From: a virus
Virus record (IMG/VR): IMGVR_UViG_3300023116_000093
Coordinates: 1-43,612 of that record
Reading direction: 5' to 3' (one strand)
DNA length: 43,612 bases
Shown here: piece by piece, positions 16,672-26,500 of the stretch
Layout: every line of letters begins with the position of its first letter
Position numbering within the stretch: position 1 is the stretch's first letter
The notes under the pieces: generated by a model
Seen by the model: only the letters and a program-made list of their open reading frames with translations
The model's database searches: none
What the model was told of the DNA's origin: nothing
Made by a program: the position numbers and the translations under genes

Positions 16672-19600
16672 TTATGGTTTTAACTCGTTAATTGCAGATT
16701 TATATATACTCACAGCATAATCAAATGAATCCTTACCTTCACCATTAGCATAATCAATAACTCTTTGGAAACCACCATCACGATATCCTAATCCTGTGTT
16801 CCAATGACCTAACCATGTAGCTGCATACGCCTTAGACAACCCATCACCACTGGTACCATAATAACCTTTGAATTGGTTTATTCTCTGTGTTAACGATGAG
16901 AATCTATCAAATAAAATATCTACCGAAACCGTTGAACTACTGAATGACGCATATGAAAGGTATCCCTGACCATCTCCTCTACGTAAACAAGCCTGTCCAA
17001 TAAACTTGTTTGAAACGGATTGTGACCATGTTAAATCACTTCTTAAACCAACCATATTACCGTTAAAGGAGTTAAATCCTGACTCCCCATTTGCCTTTTG
17101 TTCAATCCATGGTATACCAAAACAAACAGTAATGACATCATTATTTGATGTTTTAGAATTTAGATGATTTTTTACATCTTCAAAAGAAACAAATTCTTTT
17201 TCAATTGTAAGATATGGTAAATTAGGATATTTGGTTTGTCCCTGACATCTACCTTCACCACCTTCATCCGTATTTTCAAGAATACCCACATTCTGAGTAA
17301 TACCTGTTGTTGATTGTGATTGATTGTTAGTTTCAGTAACCTCAGTAACTTCTGCACCTTCAGTCTCAGAGTTCGGAGTGGTGAGTGCCGCTCTTCTGTT
17401 TTTATCGGCTTGTCGTCTAAGAATGTCAATATTCACACTCATCACCAACTTATCAACCTGAGGGAATGAATATTTGGATACTCTAACCCCTTCAAACGTA
17501 GTGGTAAAATTACCAGGCTGAATACTGTGAGCAACATTGGTAATCCAATATGGTCCCGTAAACATAGGAACATATCTCAAGTTAAAATACATTGTTGGTT
17601 GAATCATCATATTACCCATCGACACAATCTGAGCAGAGTAACTTCTGTTTTTGTAGATGTTGAATAATGATGTGGATTGTTGTATGGCTTTTTGACCTTT
17701 GGCTTGGTTTGCCATGTCAGTTAAAATAGCAAAAGATTCTGAAGTGTCCTTATATTGTGCTTGGTCCAAACTTATAGATTGGAATATGTTTTGGTTTCTA
17801 ACTCCAAAGTCCACATTAAATGCCACCACTTTATTTGATAACGAGTAGTCTGTCTTTCCTTCTTGGTTTTCCTCTAATGGACTACCAGGTCTTTCTATTT
17901 GGAAGGAGTCACTTTTAAATCTGTAATCAATATTTTGTGATTGGTCTGAGTGTTCTGATAACTTATCAGTATACATACAAACAAAACGAGGTCTTGTTTC
18001 TGCGGTGTCAATCTCAGTAAAGGTTCCAAATGTTTCTTGACCAGGGGATTCAGTATCCTGAGGAGACGCAGTTAGACTCGGTTGTGTAATACCGTAGAAG
18101 TTATAGTATGACGGTAACGCCATGAAAATAAAGTTGTTGTTCTGTAATAAGAATCCCAATATAGAATATATTGAGTTCTTATCATTTTTTGCGTTTAGGT
18201 ATCCTGCTAACGAGGTAACGTCCACAATAACTTTATCGCCAATGTTTAAGTTTGCCCTATCTAAGAATAAGAAATCTTCAAATAGAGTTCTATTTTGGAA
18301 GTCCCCACCAGCAATCCATTTGTCATTTAATACTTTAAATGTTTCCCACAACTCTAATTTGGCAATATCACTATCCAATGCAGTTCTCTTATTTTCTTGA
18401 GACTCTGTTAGATTTGGTAAATCTTGATTAAGAGTTCTAAATAAGATGTTTTGAATATTAGATTGATATTTGTTTAAGGTCTGTAAGTAATTGTTGAAGT
18501 CAGACATAAACTGTGTTCCGTCGTAGGTATTGTCTTCCATCTTCTTAGAACCATACATCTGTATCAACCTATGTAACTTAATAACATTGTCCTCAGTAAA
18601 CTCAATATTGTTATCAATAAAGAAGTCTGTTAAATAACTTCCTGAGTTTGAATAAACCATTCCCTGTGCACGGTATTGACCCACATACAAATACATGGCC
18701 TCCCACGCAGCAGGATTGTTAGTTATACTTTGTTGTAAATTGATGGCTCCCGTCGTATCGGGTAAGGTACCAACAACATACGTTCCATAGTTAAACGCAT
18801 CCACAGGACGATAATTAATGTCGTTAGAGAATGAGTTCCATATCTTACGGTCAAAACGAGAGGGGTTACCTCTTTTTATTAACCATTTTTGTGCAATGAA
18901 ACCATATATCTTTCTGTTAAAATATGATAACTGTTTTTCCGCAATACTCTTACCGTCCTCATCTTCATTGCCGGTCAATACAGGTTGGTCAATTAAGAAT
19001 AAATTTTTCATCATACCCTTAATGTTTCTAAATGATGGGAAAATACTTGGGGATGGAACACCATGCGAAACCGAAACTGGGTCACCACTATCAGGAACCG
19101 CTTGTGAGAATTTCAAAAACTCTCTCTCAAATGTGTCCAACTCTTCTTTTGTAAACACACCAAACAAATCTTCGATAGTTGAATACTCAGCCTGGTGAGA
19201 TAAGTTAAACTGATTTTGTGTATCAGAATTTGTATTAATAATTTTAATGTATTCATCATACGACGGCTTTTGAACGTTTGAATGGTCAAAATATCCATAG
19301 TGTGATAACCCCCATAAAGCCTTTACCGAACCATCATATAAGGTTTGGTCAAGTGGGTTACCATTTACAACACCATTATTATTCTTTTTCTCGTAACCAT
19401 ATTGTGAGAAACCCAACCCACCTACAGATGGGTAAACAAGACACTTTTGATAATTTTCCTGTTCACCTGTATCTATATTGTCGTAGTAAGTATACCAATT
19501 TTGTATTGAATATGACGTAGTTAAATCATTTGTTACCTTACCAACAGGGAATGTTACTGTTGAGTTGTTATTCTTACCTATCTTCAATCCATCACCCCCT

Positions 19601-22600
19601 AAGTCGATTGTTCCTTGCTGAGCGTTGGTAATTTCTGTTTGTGAATAGTTAGGGAACGGAGGATTGTAACCAACCAACTTAGTTACATCATTAATGATTT
19701 TTGGGTAAAACCCAACATTACTGATATTGGAAGGGTTAAACACACCAAACTGAGGAATTGTAAAGTTCATTGTATATGTGAATGCACTTCCCTGATAGTC
19801 AGTGATGTTGTAAAATGAAGTCTTTTGCCCGTTTAATGGGTCATATAGTGAATCTTCATTGATTGAAGTCCACACACTATCCAAGATATCAACCCCTGTT
19901 TGGATATATGTTTTGTATCTGTGCCATATTGAACCATATTTTAATATGAAAGCATATGGAACTTTATGTATTGCCGCAAACTTATTAAATGTATTCCCAA
20001 TAAAACTCGATTCTACAGTCGCGTCTCCAGTATTGTTGAATTTTTCTGTTAGTATTGAAACCGGCAATGAATTTAAGAATATATAACTCAAATTCTTATA
20101 CGGGTCCGCAACACCGTTTGTTTCATTATCAACGCCCTCACTAATTGCATTGATAAAGTAAGGTGTATTCAATAATGATAGAGGTTGAATTCTATTTGTA
20201 TTTCCTGAGTAATTAGGTCCATAATCGACATTACCTTCCGTCACACCGTATTCGTTGTTGACCATCATATCAATACTTTCAACCCTAAATGTTTCTTTGG
20301 TTAACCCTTCAATCTTTAATGAATTAAAGTTAAACCAATCATCTGGTAAGACCGGCGAATAATCATATCCGTTCTCCGCATTATCAGGATTAAAACTTGC
20401 CAACATTTTGAGAGTCTCAATAAAGAACATATTGTTAGTCGTTGAGTTTGCCTTTTCTAACGAGTTGTAGTCCACACCACTTGAGAAATTGTTGGTAATC
20501 CATGTTAGATTGGTATATGGATAAACATCAGTAAACGTAAGTTCATTAGTTAACGGAGAAACAATATACTCTTTAAGGTTGTCTTGAGACTCATCAGCAG
20601 GTTCTGATTGTATCCTGTTAACATCATCATCTGAAAACTTATAGATACCATTTTGAGTATCTATTAATGACTTAACAGCAGTTGAAGTGTATAAATCCCT
20701 TTCAAACAACGCCCATCTCTGACCTTGACCATTCCCCGACACACTTCTCAACAACGATAAGAAGTTCTGACTGTTCAATCCTAAGTTCTTAAGTTTCATC
20801 ATTAAGAATGGGTCAGAGCTAATAGCATCTTTAATGGTCTTAGCCTCAAACCTACCTAACACATTGTATAAGTTTTGACTACTCTGAGTTGGTCTGAATA
20901 TGTTTGAATAGTTACTTTGTAAGTATGTCCTCTCCCATATCTCATATAGGAACGTAATCTCGTTAAGGTCTGGATATGCCCTTAGTAATAAAGGATATTC
21001 CATTGCACTTACAGGAATATAGTTAGCAATCTTTTTCTGATTATTGTTTGTTAGTGGCGGAGGCATCTCCTCTCTCTGCAACTGTCCCTTAATATAGTTT
21101 TCTAAGAACCCAACCTCAGGCCATAACGAGTAGTCATACGCTCTCGTTCTATTTCTTAATTTAGGGTCACCAATGTAACGAACCACATATCTTTGGTTGT
21201 TTTGGTCGTCGTATTCTTTTTGAAAATACTGAGGCCACGGATATACAAATGAGTTTTCATTTAATACATTCCCATTTTGGACCATATCTTTCGTGTCCAC
21301 ACCATCACCCTTTTCAGGGTCCACAATAACTCTCAACCTTTGTGGGTTGTCTTTTAGGTCCCACGCCTCTCTGTGAATATCGTCCATCAAACGATAGAAC
21401 GCATCCACATTGGCCATTAAAATAGCAACAACGTTTCTAATTGTTGGTTTGAACCCTAATCCGGTTTGTGGGTCTTCAATCTTCTCGGCTAAGGCTTCGG
21501 ACAGTTCCTTCTCGATTCTCTCAGACATCACATTGAATTGTTGTTCCAATATATCCATCTTAGATAAGAACGACCCGTTAAAATATGTCGGACTATCATT
21601 GTTTTCACCAAAGAAGTAGAAGGTCACATCTCCCTGTATCAACTCCAATTCTGCATTCACATAATCTTCCCCCAATTCAAAGTTAACGGCAAATTGTGTT
21701 TTGAATGTGTTTAAATCAGATTGATTTGGAACAAAGTTTTTCTGACGAATAAATGTCTTTTCAAAATCAATATCGTCCAAAGTAAGTGAATCTGGTATCA
21801 ACATATCATAATTCACGTCAAAGCTAAGTGCAGACGATTGTTCTTTACCTAAAACAGTGTAGGTTCCGTTTGTCCCAAATGTTTCATTATTCCTTAACTC
21901 TTCAGAATATTTTTTAAACTTTGCCTTTAACTCCGCCTTAGCATCTATCTTTTCCTGAGTCTCATCAGTCTCAGCGTTAAATGTATATAACACTTTACCA
22001 TCATTTAATACGATGGCACTTGAGGGGTCTAAGTAATTTCTAAACCACGAAGCCGGAACGTTAATTGCAACATACGACCTAAATATTTCAAGTGTTTGTC
22101 TATATGTTTTAATATCATTGATGGACCTTAGGTCAACCTCAGACATTGTGTTTGTTATAAATGTCTCAATAGCGTCCAATCTATACGCCAACTGTGAGAG
22201 TGTTAACTCGGGTAAGTTTTCATCAACCAACCCTAACCCTTTATAATACTGATACGTCTGGTGAATTTTCTGCATTCCTCGAGTGGTGGTAATACGATTG
22301 TATGTTTCGTATTGTTCAGTCCCCGAAGAATCTAATGCGTTTTGTGTTTGGACATTTCTTGTTTCACGTGTGGTAACATCACCATTATAGTCTGATACAC
22401 CATCATTTTCCCTTTCCTCAAATATTGTTTCATACATATGTGGTAATGCAAATAACGCCCCCAAAGGTAAATCTGAAAGAATGGCCGCGGTCCTACCAAT
22501 AAATGATAAACTTAGTTTGTAATTGCCATCTGAAGGGTCAAATCTAGCATTGAAACTCTTCAACATCAATTCATACTTAACCGCCTTACCATAGTAACCT

Positions 22601-23196
22601 TTCACCGTTAAATAGAACAATGGATATGGCATTTGCATAAATGCAGAATATGGTGAGTTTTCCCCCTGCTCAAATAGGGTTCTCCCTTGAATGTCAACCA
22701 TCTCAATATCCACAACAGGAATAAAAGATGAGTTGTTATTAATCTTAATGTTAGTAATACCTAATAGTTGAGTGTCTTGAGAGTTACGAATTGCTCGTTT
22801 TCCCGTTTCTAAACTTGTCACCTGAGATTGATTGATACCCGCACCGTCATCTTGTCTTTGACCTGTAAACTGGTCTGTCCAACTGGTGTCCAAATAGTTT
22901 TTCCCTTGAGGTTTCAGGAAGTTAATCTTACCGTCTTCAGTCCCTCCAAAATTTGCAACCTGAATCAAATCAGACTTTTCGTCAAAGTTTTCTCCGACGG
23001 CTAATTTTGTTCTCGGTAAGATATTGGCTTGAAGATTGGCATACATCACCAAATTTTCATGTTGGACTAATCTTTCGCGTGCGTTACCTTCAGCATCTAC
23101 AACGGTGTTAGGGTCTACGAGGACTATGTTGTTATATGTTGTAAATGCGACTTTCTCACTTGCGGTGAATCTCCTGTAATTTGGGTTACCTGCCAT
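16672..23196 (-). CDS. Giant baseplate hub protein with C-terminal lysozyme-like domain
   Basis: A 2174-residue protein, the largest in the window. Residues about 165-245 (LFEQGENSPYSAFMQMPYPL, YYGKAVKYELMLKSF, SLSFIGRTAAILSDL) look like a phage hub or tube-derived beta domain. Residues about 1740-1920 contain a hub-type segment (IVSMGNMMIQPTMYFNLRY, GPYWITNVAHSIQPG) as in gp27/gpD-type proteins. Residues 1983-2174 look like a peptidoglycan hydrolase of the lysozyme/glucosaminidase kind: E2038 in NGESGFN, then NMVGLRSD, SYASFSSS and a WLGHWNTG region. A hub joined to a lysozyme parallels T4 gp27-gp5, so it probably forms the central hub and digests the cell wall during infection. It overlaps the gp53 stop by 11 nt. 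Hub assignment is moderate and hydrolase assignment is inferred from motifs. Confidence 0.85.
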   Translation of the reverse strand: MAGNPNYRRFTASEKVAFTTYNNIVLVDPNTVVDAEGNARERLVQHENLVMYANLQANILPRTKLAVGENFDEKSDLIQVANFGGTEDGKINFLKPQGKNYLDTSWTDQFTGQRQDDGAGINQSQVTSLETGKRAIRNSQDTQLLGITNIKINNNSSFIPVVDIEMVDIQGRTLFEQGENSPYSAFMQMPYPLFYLTVKGYYGKAVKYELMLKSFNARFDPSDGNYKLSLSFIGRTAAILSDLPLGALFALPHMYETIFEERENDGVSDYNGDVTTRETRNVQTQNALDSSGTEQYETYNRITTTRGMQKIHQTYQYYKGLGLVDENLPELTLSQLAYRLDAIETFITNTMSEVDLRSINDIKTYRQTLEIFRSYVAINVPASWFRNYLDPSSAIVLNDGKVLYTFNAETDETQEKIDAKAELKAKFKKYSEELRNNETFGTNGTYTVLGKEQSSALSFDVNYDMLIPDSLTLDDIDFEKTFIRQKNFVPNQSDLNTFKTQFAVNFELGEDYVNAELELIQGDVTFYFFGENNDSPTYFNGSFLSKMDILEQQFNVMSERIEKELSEALAEKIEDPQTGLGFKPTIRNVVAILMANVDAFYRLMDDIHREAWDLKDNPQRLRVIVDPEKGDGVDTKDMVQNGNVLNENSFVYPWPQYFQKEYDDQNNQRYVVRYIGDPKLRNRTRAYDYSLWPEVGFLENYIKGQLQREEMPPPLTNNNQKKIANYIPVSAMEYPLLLRAYPDLNEITFLYEIWERTYLQSNYSNIFRPTQSSQNLYNVLGRFEAKTIKDAISSDPFLMMKLKNLGLNSQNFLSLLRSVSGNGQGQRWALFERDLYTSTAVKSLIDTQNGIYKFSDDDVNRIQSEPADESQDNLKEYIVSPLTNELTFTDVYPYTNLTWITNNFSSGVDYNSLEKANSTTNNMFFIETLKMLASFNPDNAENGYDYSPVLPDDWFNFNSLKIEGLTKETFRVESIDMMVNNEYGVTEGNVDYGPNYSGNTNRIQPLSLLNTPYFINAISEGVDNETNGVADPYKNLSYIFLNSLPVSILTEKFNNTGDATVESSFIGNTFNKFAAIHKVPYAFILKYGSIWHRYKTYIQTGVDILDSVWTSINEDSLYDPLNGQKTSFYNITDYQGSAFTYTMNFTIPQFGVFNPSNISNVGFYPKIINDVTKLVGYNPPFPNYSQTEITNAQQGTIDLGGDGLKIGKNNNSTVTFPVGKVTNDLTTSYSIQNWYTYYDNIDTGEQENYQKCLVYPSVGGLGFSQYGYEKKNNNGVVNGNPLDQTLYDGSVKALWGLSHYGYFDHSNVQKPSYDEYIKIINTNSDTQNQFNLSHQAEYSTIEDLFGVFTKEELDTFEREFLKFSQAVPDSGDPVSVSHGVPSPSIFPSFRNIKGMMKNLFLIDQPVLTGNEDEDGKSIAEKQLSYFNRKIYGFIAQKWLIKRGNPSRFDRKIWNSFSNDINYRPVDAFNYGTYVVGTLPDTTGAINLQQSITNNPAAWEAMYLYVGQYRAQGMVYSNSGSYLTDFFIDNNIEFTEDNVIKLHRLIQMYGSKKMEDNTYDGTQFMSDFNNYLQTLNKYQSNIQNILFRTLNQDLPNLTESQENKRTALDSDIAKLELWETFKVLNDKWIAGGDFQNRTLFEDFLFLDRANLNIGDKVIVDVTSLAGYLNAKNDKNSIYSILGFLLQNNNFIFMALPSYYNFYGITQPSLTASPQDTESPGQETFGTFTEIDTAETRPRFVCMYTDKLSEHSDQSQNIDYRFKSDSFQIERPGSPLEENQEGKTDYSLSNKVVAFNVDFGVRNQNIFQSISLDQAQYKDTSESFAILTDMANQAKGQKAIQQSTSLFNIYKNRSYSAQIVSMGNMMIQPTMYFNLRYVPMFTGPYWITNVAHSIQPGNFTTTFEGVRVSKYSFPQVDKLVMSVNIDILRRQADKNRRAALTTPNSETEGAEVTEVTETNNQSQSTTGITQNVGILENTDEGGEGRCQGQTKYPNLPYLTIEKEFVSFEDVKNHLNSKTSNNDVITVCFGIPWIEQKANGESGFNSFNGNMVGLRSDLTWSQSVSNKFIGQACLRRGDGQGYLSYASFSSSTVSVDILFDRFSSLTQRINQFKGYYGTSGDGLSKAYAATWLGHWNTGLGYRDGGFQRVIDYANGEGKDSFDYAVSIYKSAINELKP

Positions 23197-23503
23197 AATA
23201 ATAGAAATGCGTATCTATTGCGTTTTTATAATCTTGTAGGGACTGAACCAAAGGAAACGGAATTATCAAAACAGTCCCATCAGGAATGTTATTTTCCATA
23301 CTACCCAAATTAGGATTAGCCATTTGTATCAACCAACCAAAGTATGGTGTATTGTAAAATTCATAACTAATCTTATCTAAGCGGCTCATGCCCTGTCTAT
23401 AAACATACTTCTTATCTGTAGTTTTTGAAGGCAATTTTACATTTGGAACAACAGTTTGTTGACCATTCAATAAAAAGTTCTGATATCTATTGTAATAATC
23501 CAT
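23186..23503 (-). CDS. gp53: Baseplate wedge protein with LysM-like fold, T4 gp53-like
   Basis: A 105-residue protein. The core RLDKISYEFYNTPYFGWLIQMANP followed by IPDGTVLIIPFP is the LysM-like pattern of T4 gp53 (196 residues) and the related Mu-type wedge linker. In T4, gp53 clamps neighbouring wedges together around gp6/gp25. The start overlaps the stop of the 1527-residue gene by one base (TAATG) and its end overlaps the hub start by 11 nt, so the three genes are translationally coupled. Confidence 0.88.
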   Translation of the reverse strand: MDYYNRYQNFLLNGQQTVVPNVKLPSKTTDKKYVYRQGMSRLDKISYEFYNTPYFGWLIQMANPNLGSMENNIPDGTVLIIPFPLVQSLQDYKNAIDTHFYYYGR

Positions 23504-26500
23504 TAGTTAAGTTTTACTTTGTAGTTCCATTTATTTGCAGAACCTGAGTTAACACCACTGTAAAGGTTTCTTAGACCTTCAACTTGAGTTTGTGACTGTG
23601 TAGCTGACTCAGAGAAGTTAAACTCTCTAACCTTACCCAAAGTGTATGGTTCATAGGTATTTCCAATGATGGCACTGTTTTTATAATCAGTGAATTGTGA
23701 TTCCATCTTTGATTTTTGACTCGAATATATACTATTTAATGTATCAAAAATTTTATTAATGACATCTTTCCAAATTTGTGGATTACTAAATGATTGTTCA
23801 TCTATCCACTTGATTAATTCATTTTTAAGGTTGTTACTACCAAGAACATCTTTCTGAATAACAGTAAACAATCTTTTTTGTGATGAATTTGCAAGTAGTG
23901 TTTCTTCTAAAGAAAAAGACCAACTATCACTATAATCGTCACTTATTAAATTTTTAGATTCCAGCTGTAATAAAGTCCCATTTAAATCGGCAGATATATA
24001 ATCCATATCTTGTTCCATCTCTAACAGTGTATCAGTCGCGGGACCATTAGGGTCATAAACATTAGTGGTTGCTGATAAAGAATAAATCACAACCTGACCG
24101 TTTGGTTGAATGAATCCATCATTTAATGAATATACATAGTTTAACCGGTCAATATTATAAATTAAATCTTGCTCGGCAGATATTAAATCACTTTGAATAT
24201 CATTCATTGTAATACTAAAATTGTCCTTATACGAAGCTAAGATTTCATTAACTTTATTCTTATATTTTCTAATTTCAGATTTTTTAAATGATGGCACTTG
24301 AGAAAATGTATTACTTCCATCAATCAAAAGTGGTGAGGTTTCATTATCAACATCCTTTTTTATTTCACTAAATAATGTGTCAATCTTATCTTGTAATTTT
24401 TCAGATTTACCATATAAATCTGTTTGATTGGCAGTTGTTTTCATTGAACCATTAATATACTTTCTATCTTTGGTGAACATAAACAATCCAGACTGACCAA
24501 ATTCTTCATTGATATCTTCCAATGTCTTAGTTAACGCGTCTGAATATGTCTTAGTGTTTCCAATCAAATCATCCATATTTTGTTGGTATTTGATTGTTCC
24601 TGTGATTGTTTGACCTGAGTTTGTTATATTTTGAGAAGTAATCTCACCAATAGTGGTTCCACCATCTCGGTCACCACCACCCGCAGCATCTTGTTGACTA
24701 AACGGAACTGATAAGTCCAATGCCTCAATAGTTTCCAAATCAATCTTCTTAGTATCTTCTGTGGCAGTTGCTCTCTCGTCATACATTTCAGTGTTTGCGT
24801 AATAGTTGAACGACAAGGCGTTTTGAAGTTGTTGAACAGGTTCTTTCAATCCGTGTCCACCAATAAAGTAGAAAGATAAGTTAACGTCGGCCAACATTGG
24901 TTGAACACCGATACCCTCAGGGTTTAAGTCTAATTGTAATGGCTCGTAACGAATTGTCATCTGATTGATGGCAATTTTAGTATGGAAGAAGTCACCGACC
25001 CTTAAAACACAAATTGGTGGAACACCAAACGAAGTATTCAATGCGTCGTTGTCCAATGGTTTTCCATCAGGTCCGATAGTTGGTATGGTGTTACCTGGTC
25101 TTAGACACTGTTGTAAGAAGGTAAGTCTCGAGTTTAATCCTTCTGGCGTCATTGAATGGAATACCGGATTAAAGTATTTAATCTTCTCCTTCATTCCCTC
25201 ATATAAGAACGAGGTGTCATCTGTGATTGATTCAAAGTAATTACATTCCGTCAACAATTTTCTAAGTAATTTTTTAGTAACACCCTCTCTAAGTCTTACC
25301 TCATCACTACTTCTCGTTGCAGGGGCGTTGTCAGTTTCAACATCATTATTACCCGCAGTTGGATTGGTTTGTTGTTGTATTGCCTCAGTCTCATCTAAAG
25401 TATTGTCCTGTTCAGTTTCTCTCGGCTCGAAAACAGTAATGTTTGTAACTTCAACTCTCCTACATTCCATCGCAGTTGTCGTGTATACTTCATTACCACT
25501 ATCACACTCAGATTCACCAAAACCAAAATAATTCACACTAACCTTACCCAGTTCTGTTTGTTGGTTGATTTTAGAGATTCTTGAGTCTGATAAAATATAT
25601 TGTCGAACCGCATCTACTCTTCTTTTTGACAAATCTTCATTATAACTCTTACTTGCAAGTGAAGAAGTATATCCTTTCAGGGTAATCTCAACCGTGTAAC
25701 CTTTCTCAATAGTTTCAACAATTTGAGTTATCAAAACATCTAATTGGTTTTTACCTGCAACAATTTCTGAACTAAAGAAGTTATCAATAGCAGAAACATT
25801 ACTTTTATTTTGGTTTTGATATGTTCCTTGGTTTGTAATATAATTTGAATAAACTGTTCCGTAACTTTCATTACTCCAAATACCAGAGGATGGTGAAGGT
25901 GTATTATTGTCAAAATAAACAGTAGCCCCTTCAAACTCAGATAAAGAAGGTTTCTCAGTAACATTTTCAACAACAGTAGTTTCACCTTCTGTTGGTTGCG
26001 GAAGTTCTTCTTTAGCCTTTTGGAATTGGTCAATATCTTTTGTTTTGGTAACAATCTCGTAAATCTCATTAACTGACAGCTGACCAAACTTTCTTGCCAA
26101 TTCATAAATGTCGTATTTCTTACATCCCGCAAAGAAACTGTCAACAATCTTTGTAATTTTAGAATCTGGAGTAACGTTTGCCAACTCCTTATCAATCAAT
26201 AAATTAAGGATTGAAGGGTGGTCAACAAGTATCTTAAAGGATAAACTACCCTGTCTTTGAGTGTTATTGTAAGTATAGATAGGTTCTGGTCGACCTAAAA
26301 AGTCATTCTGTGTCCACCTAACCGCAACACTCTCATCTACTCTTAAATCGTATGGAGGAAACCACATGATACGTCCACCATTAGGACCTTTCTCACAAGA
26401 CGGAAGGTCTTGTTGCATATCAGTCGTTCTCCAAGCCAAATTCTCAAGAGATAACATGTATTTCTTAACCTGACCATCAACAACATTTGTTGAACTATCA

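Noticed and set aside
25420-25930. OmpA-like segment as host contamination or a separate host gene
   Set aside because: It is in frame in the middle of a long phage structural protein, with tube-like domains on both sides and no break in composition.
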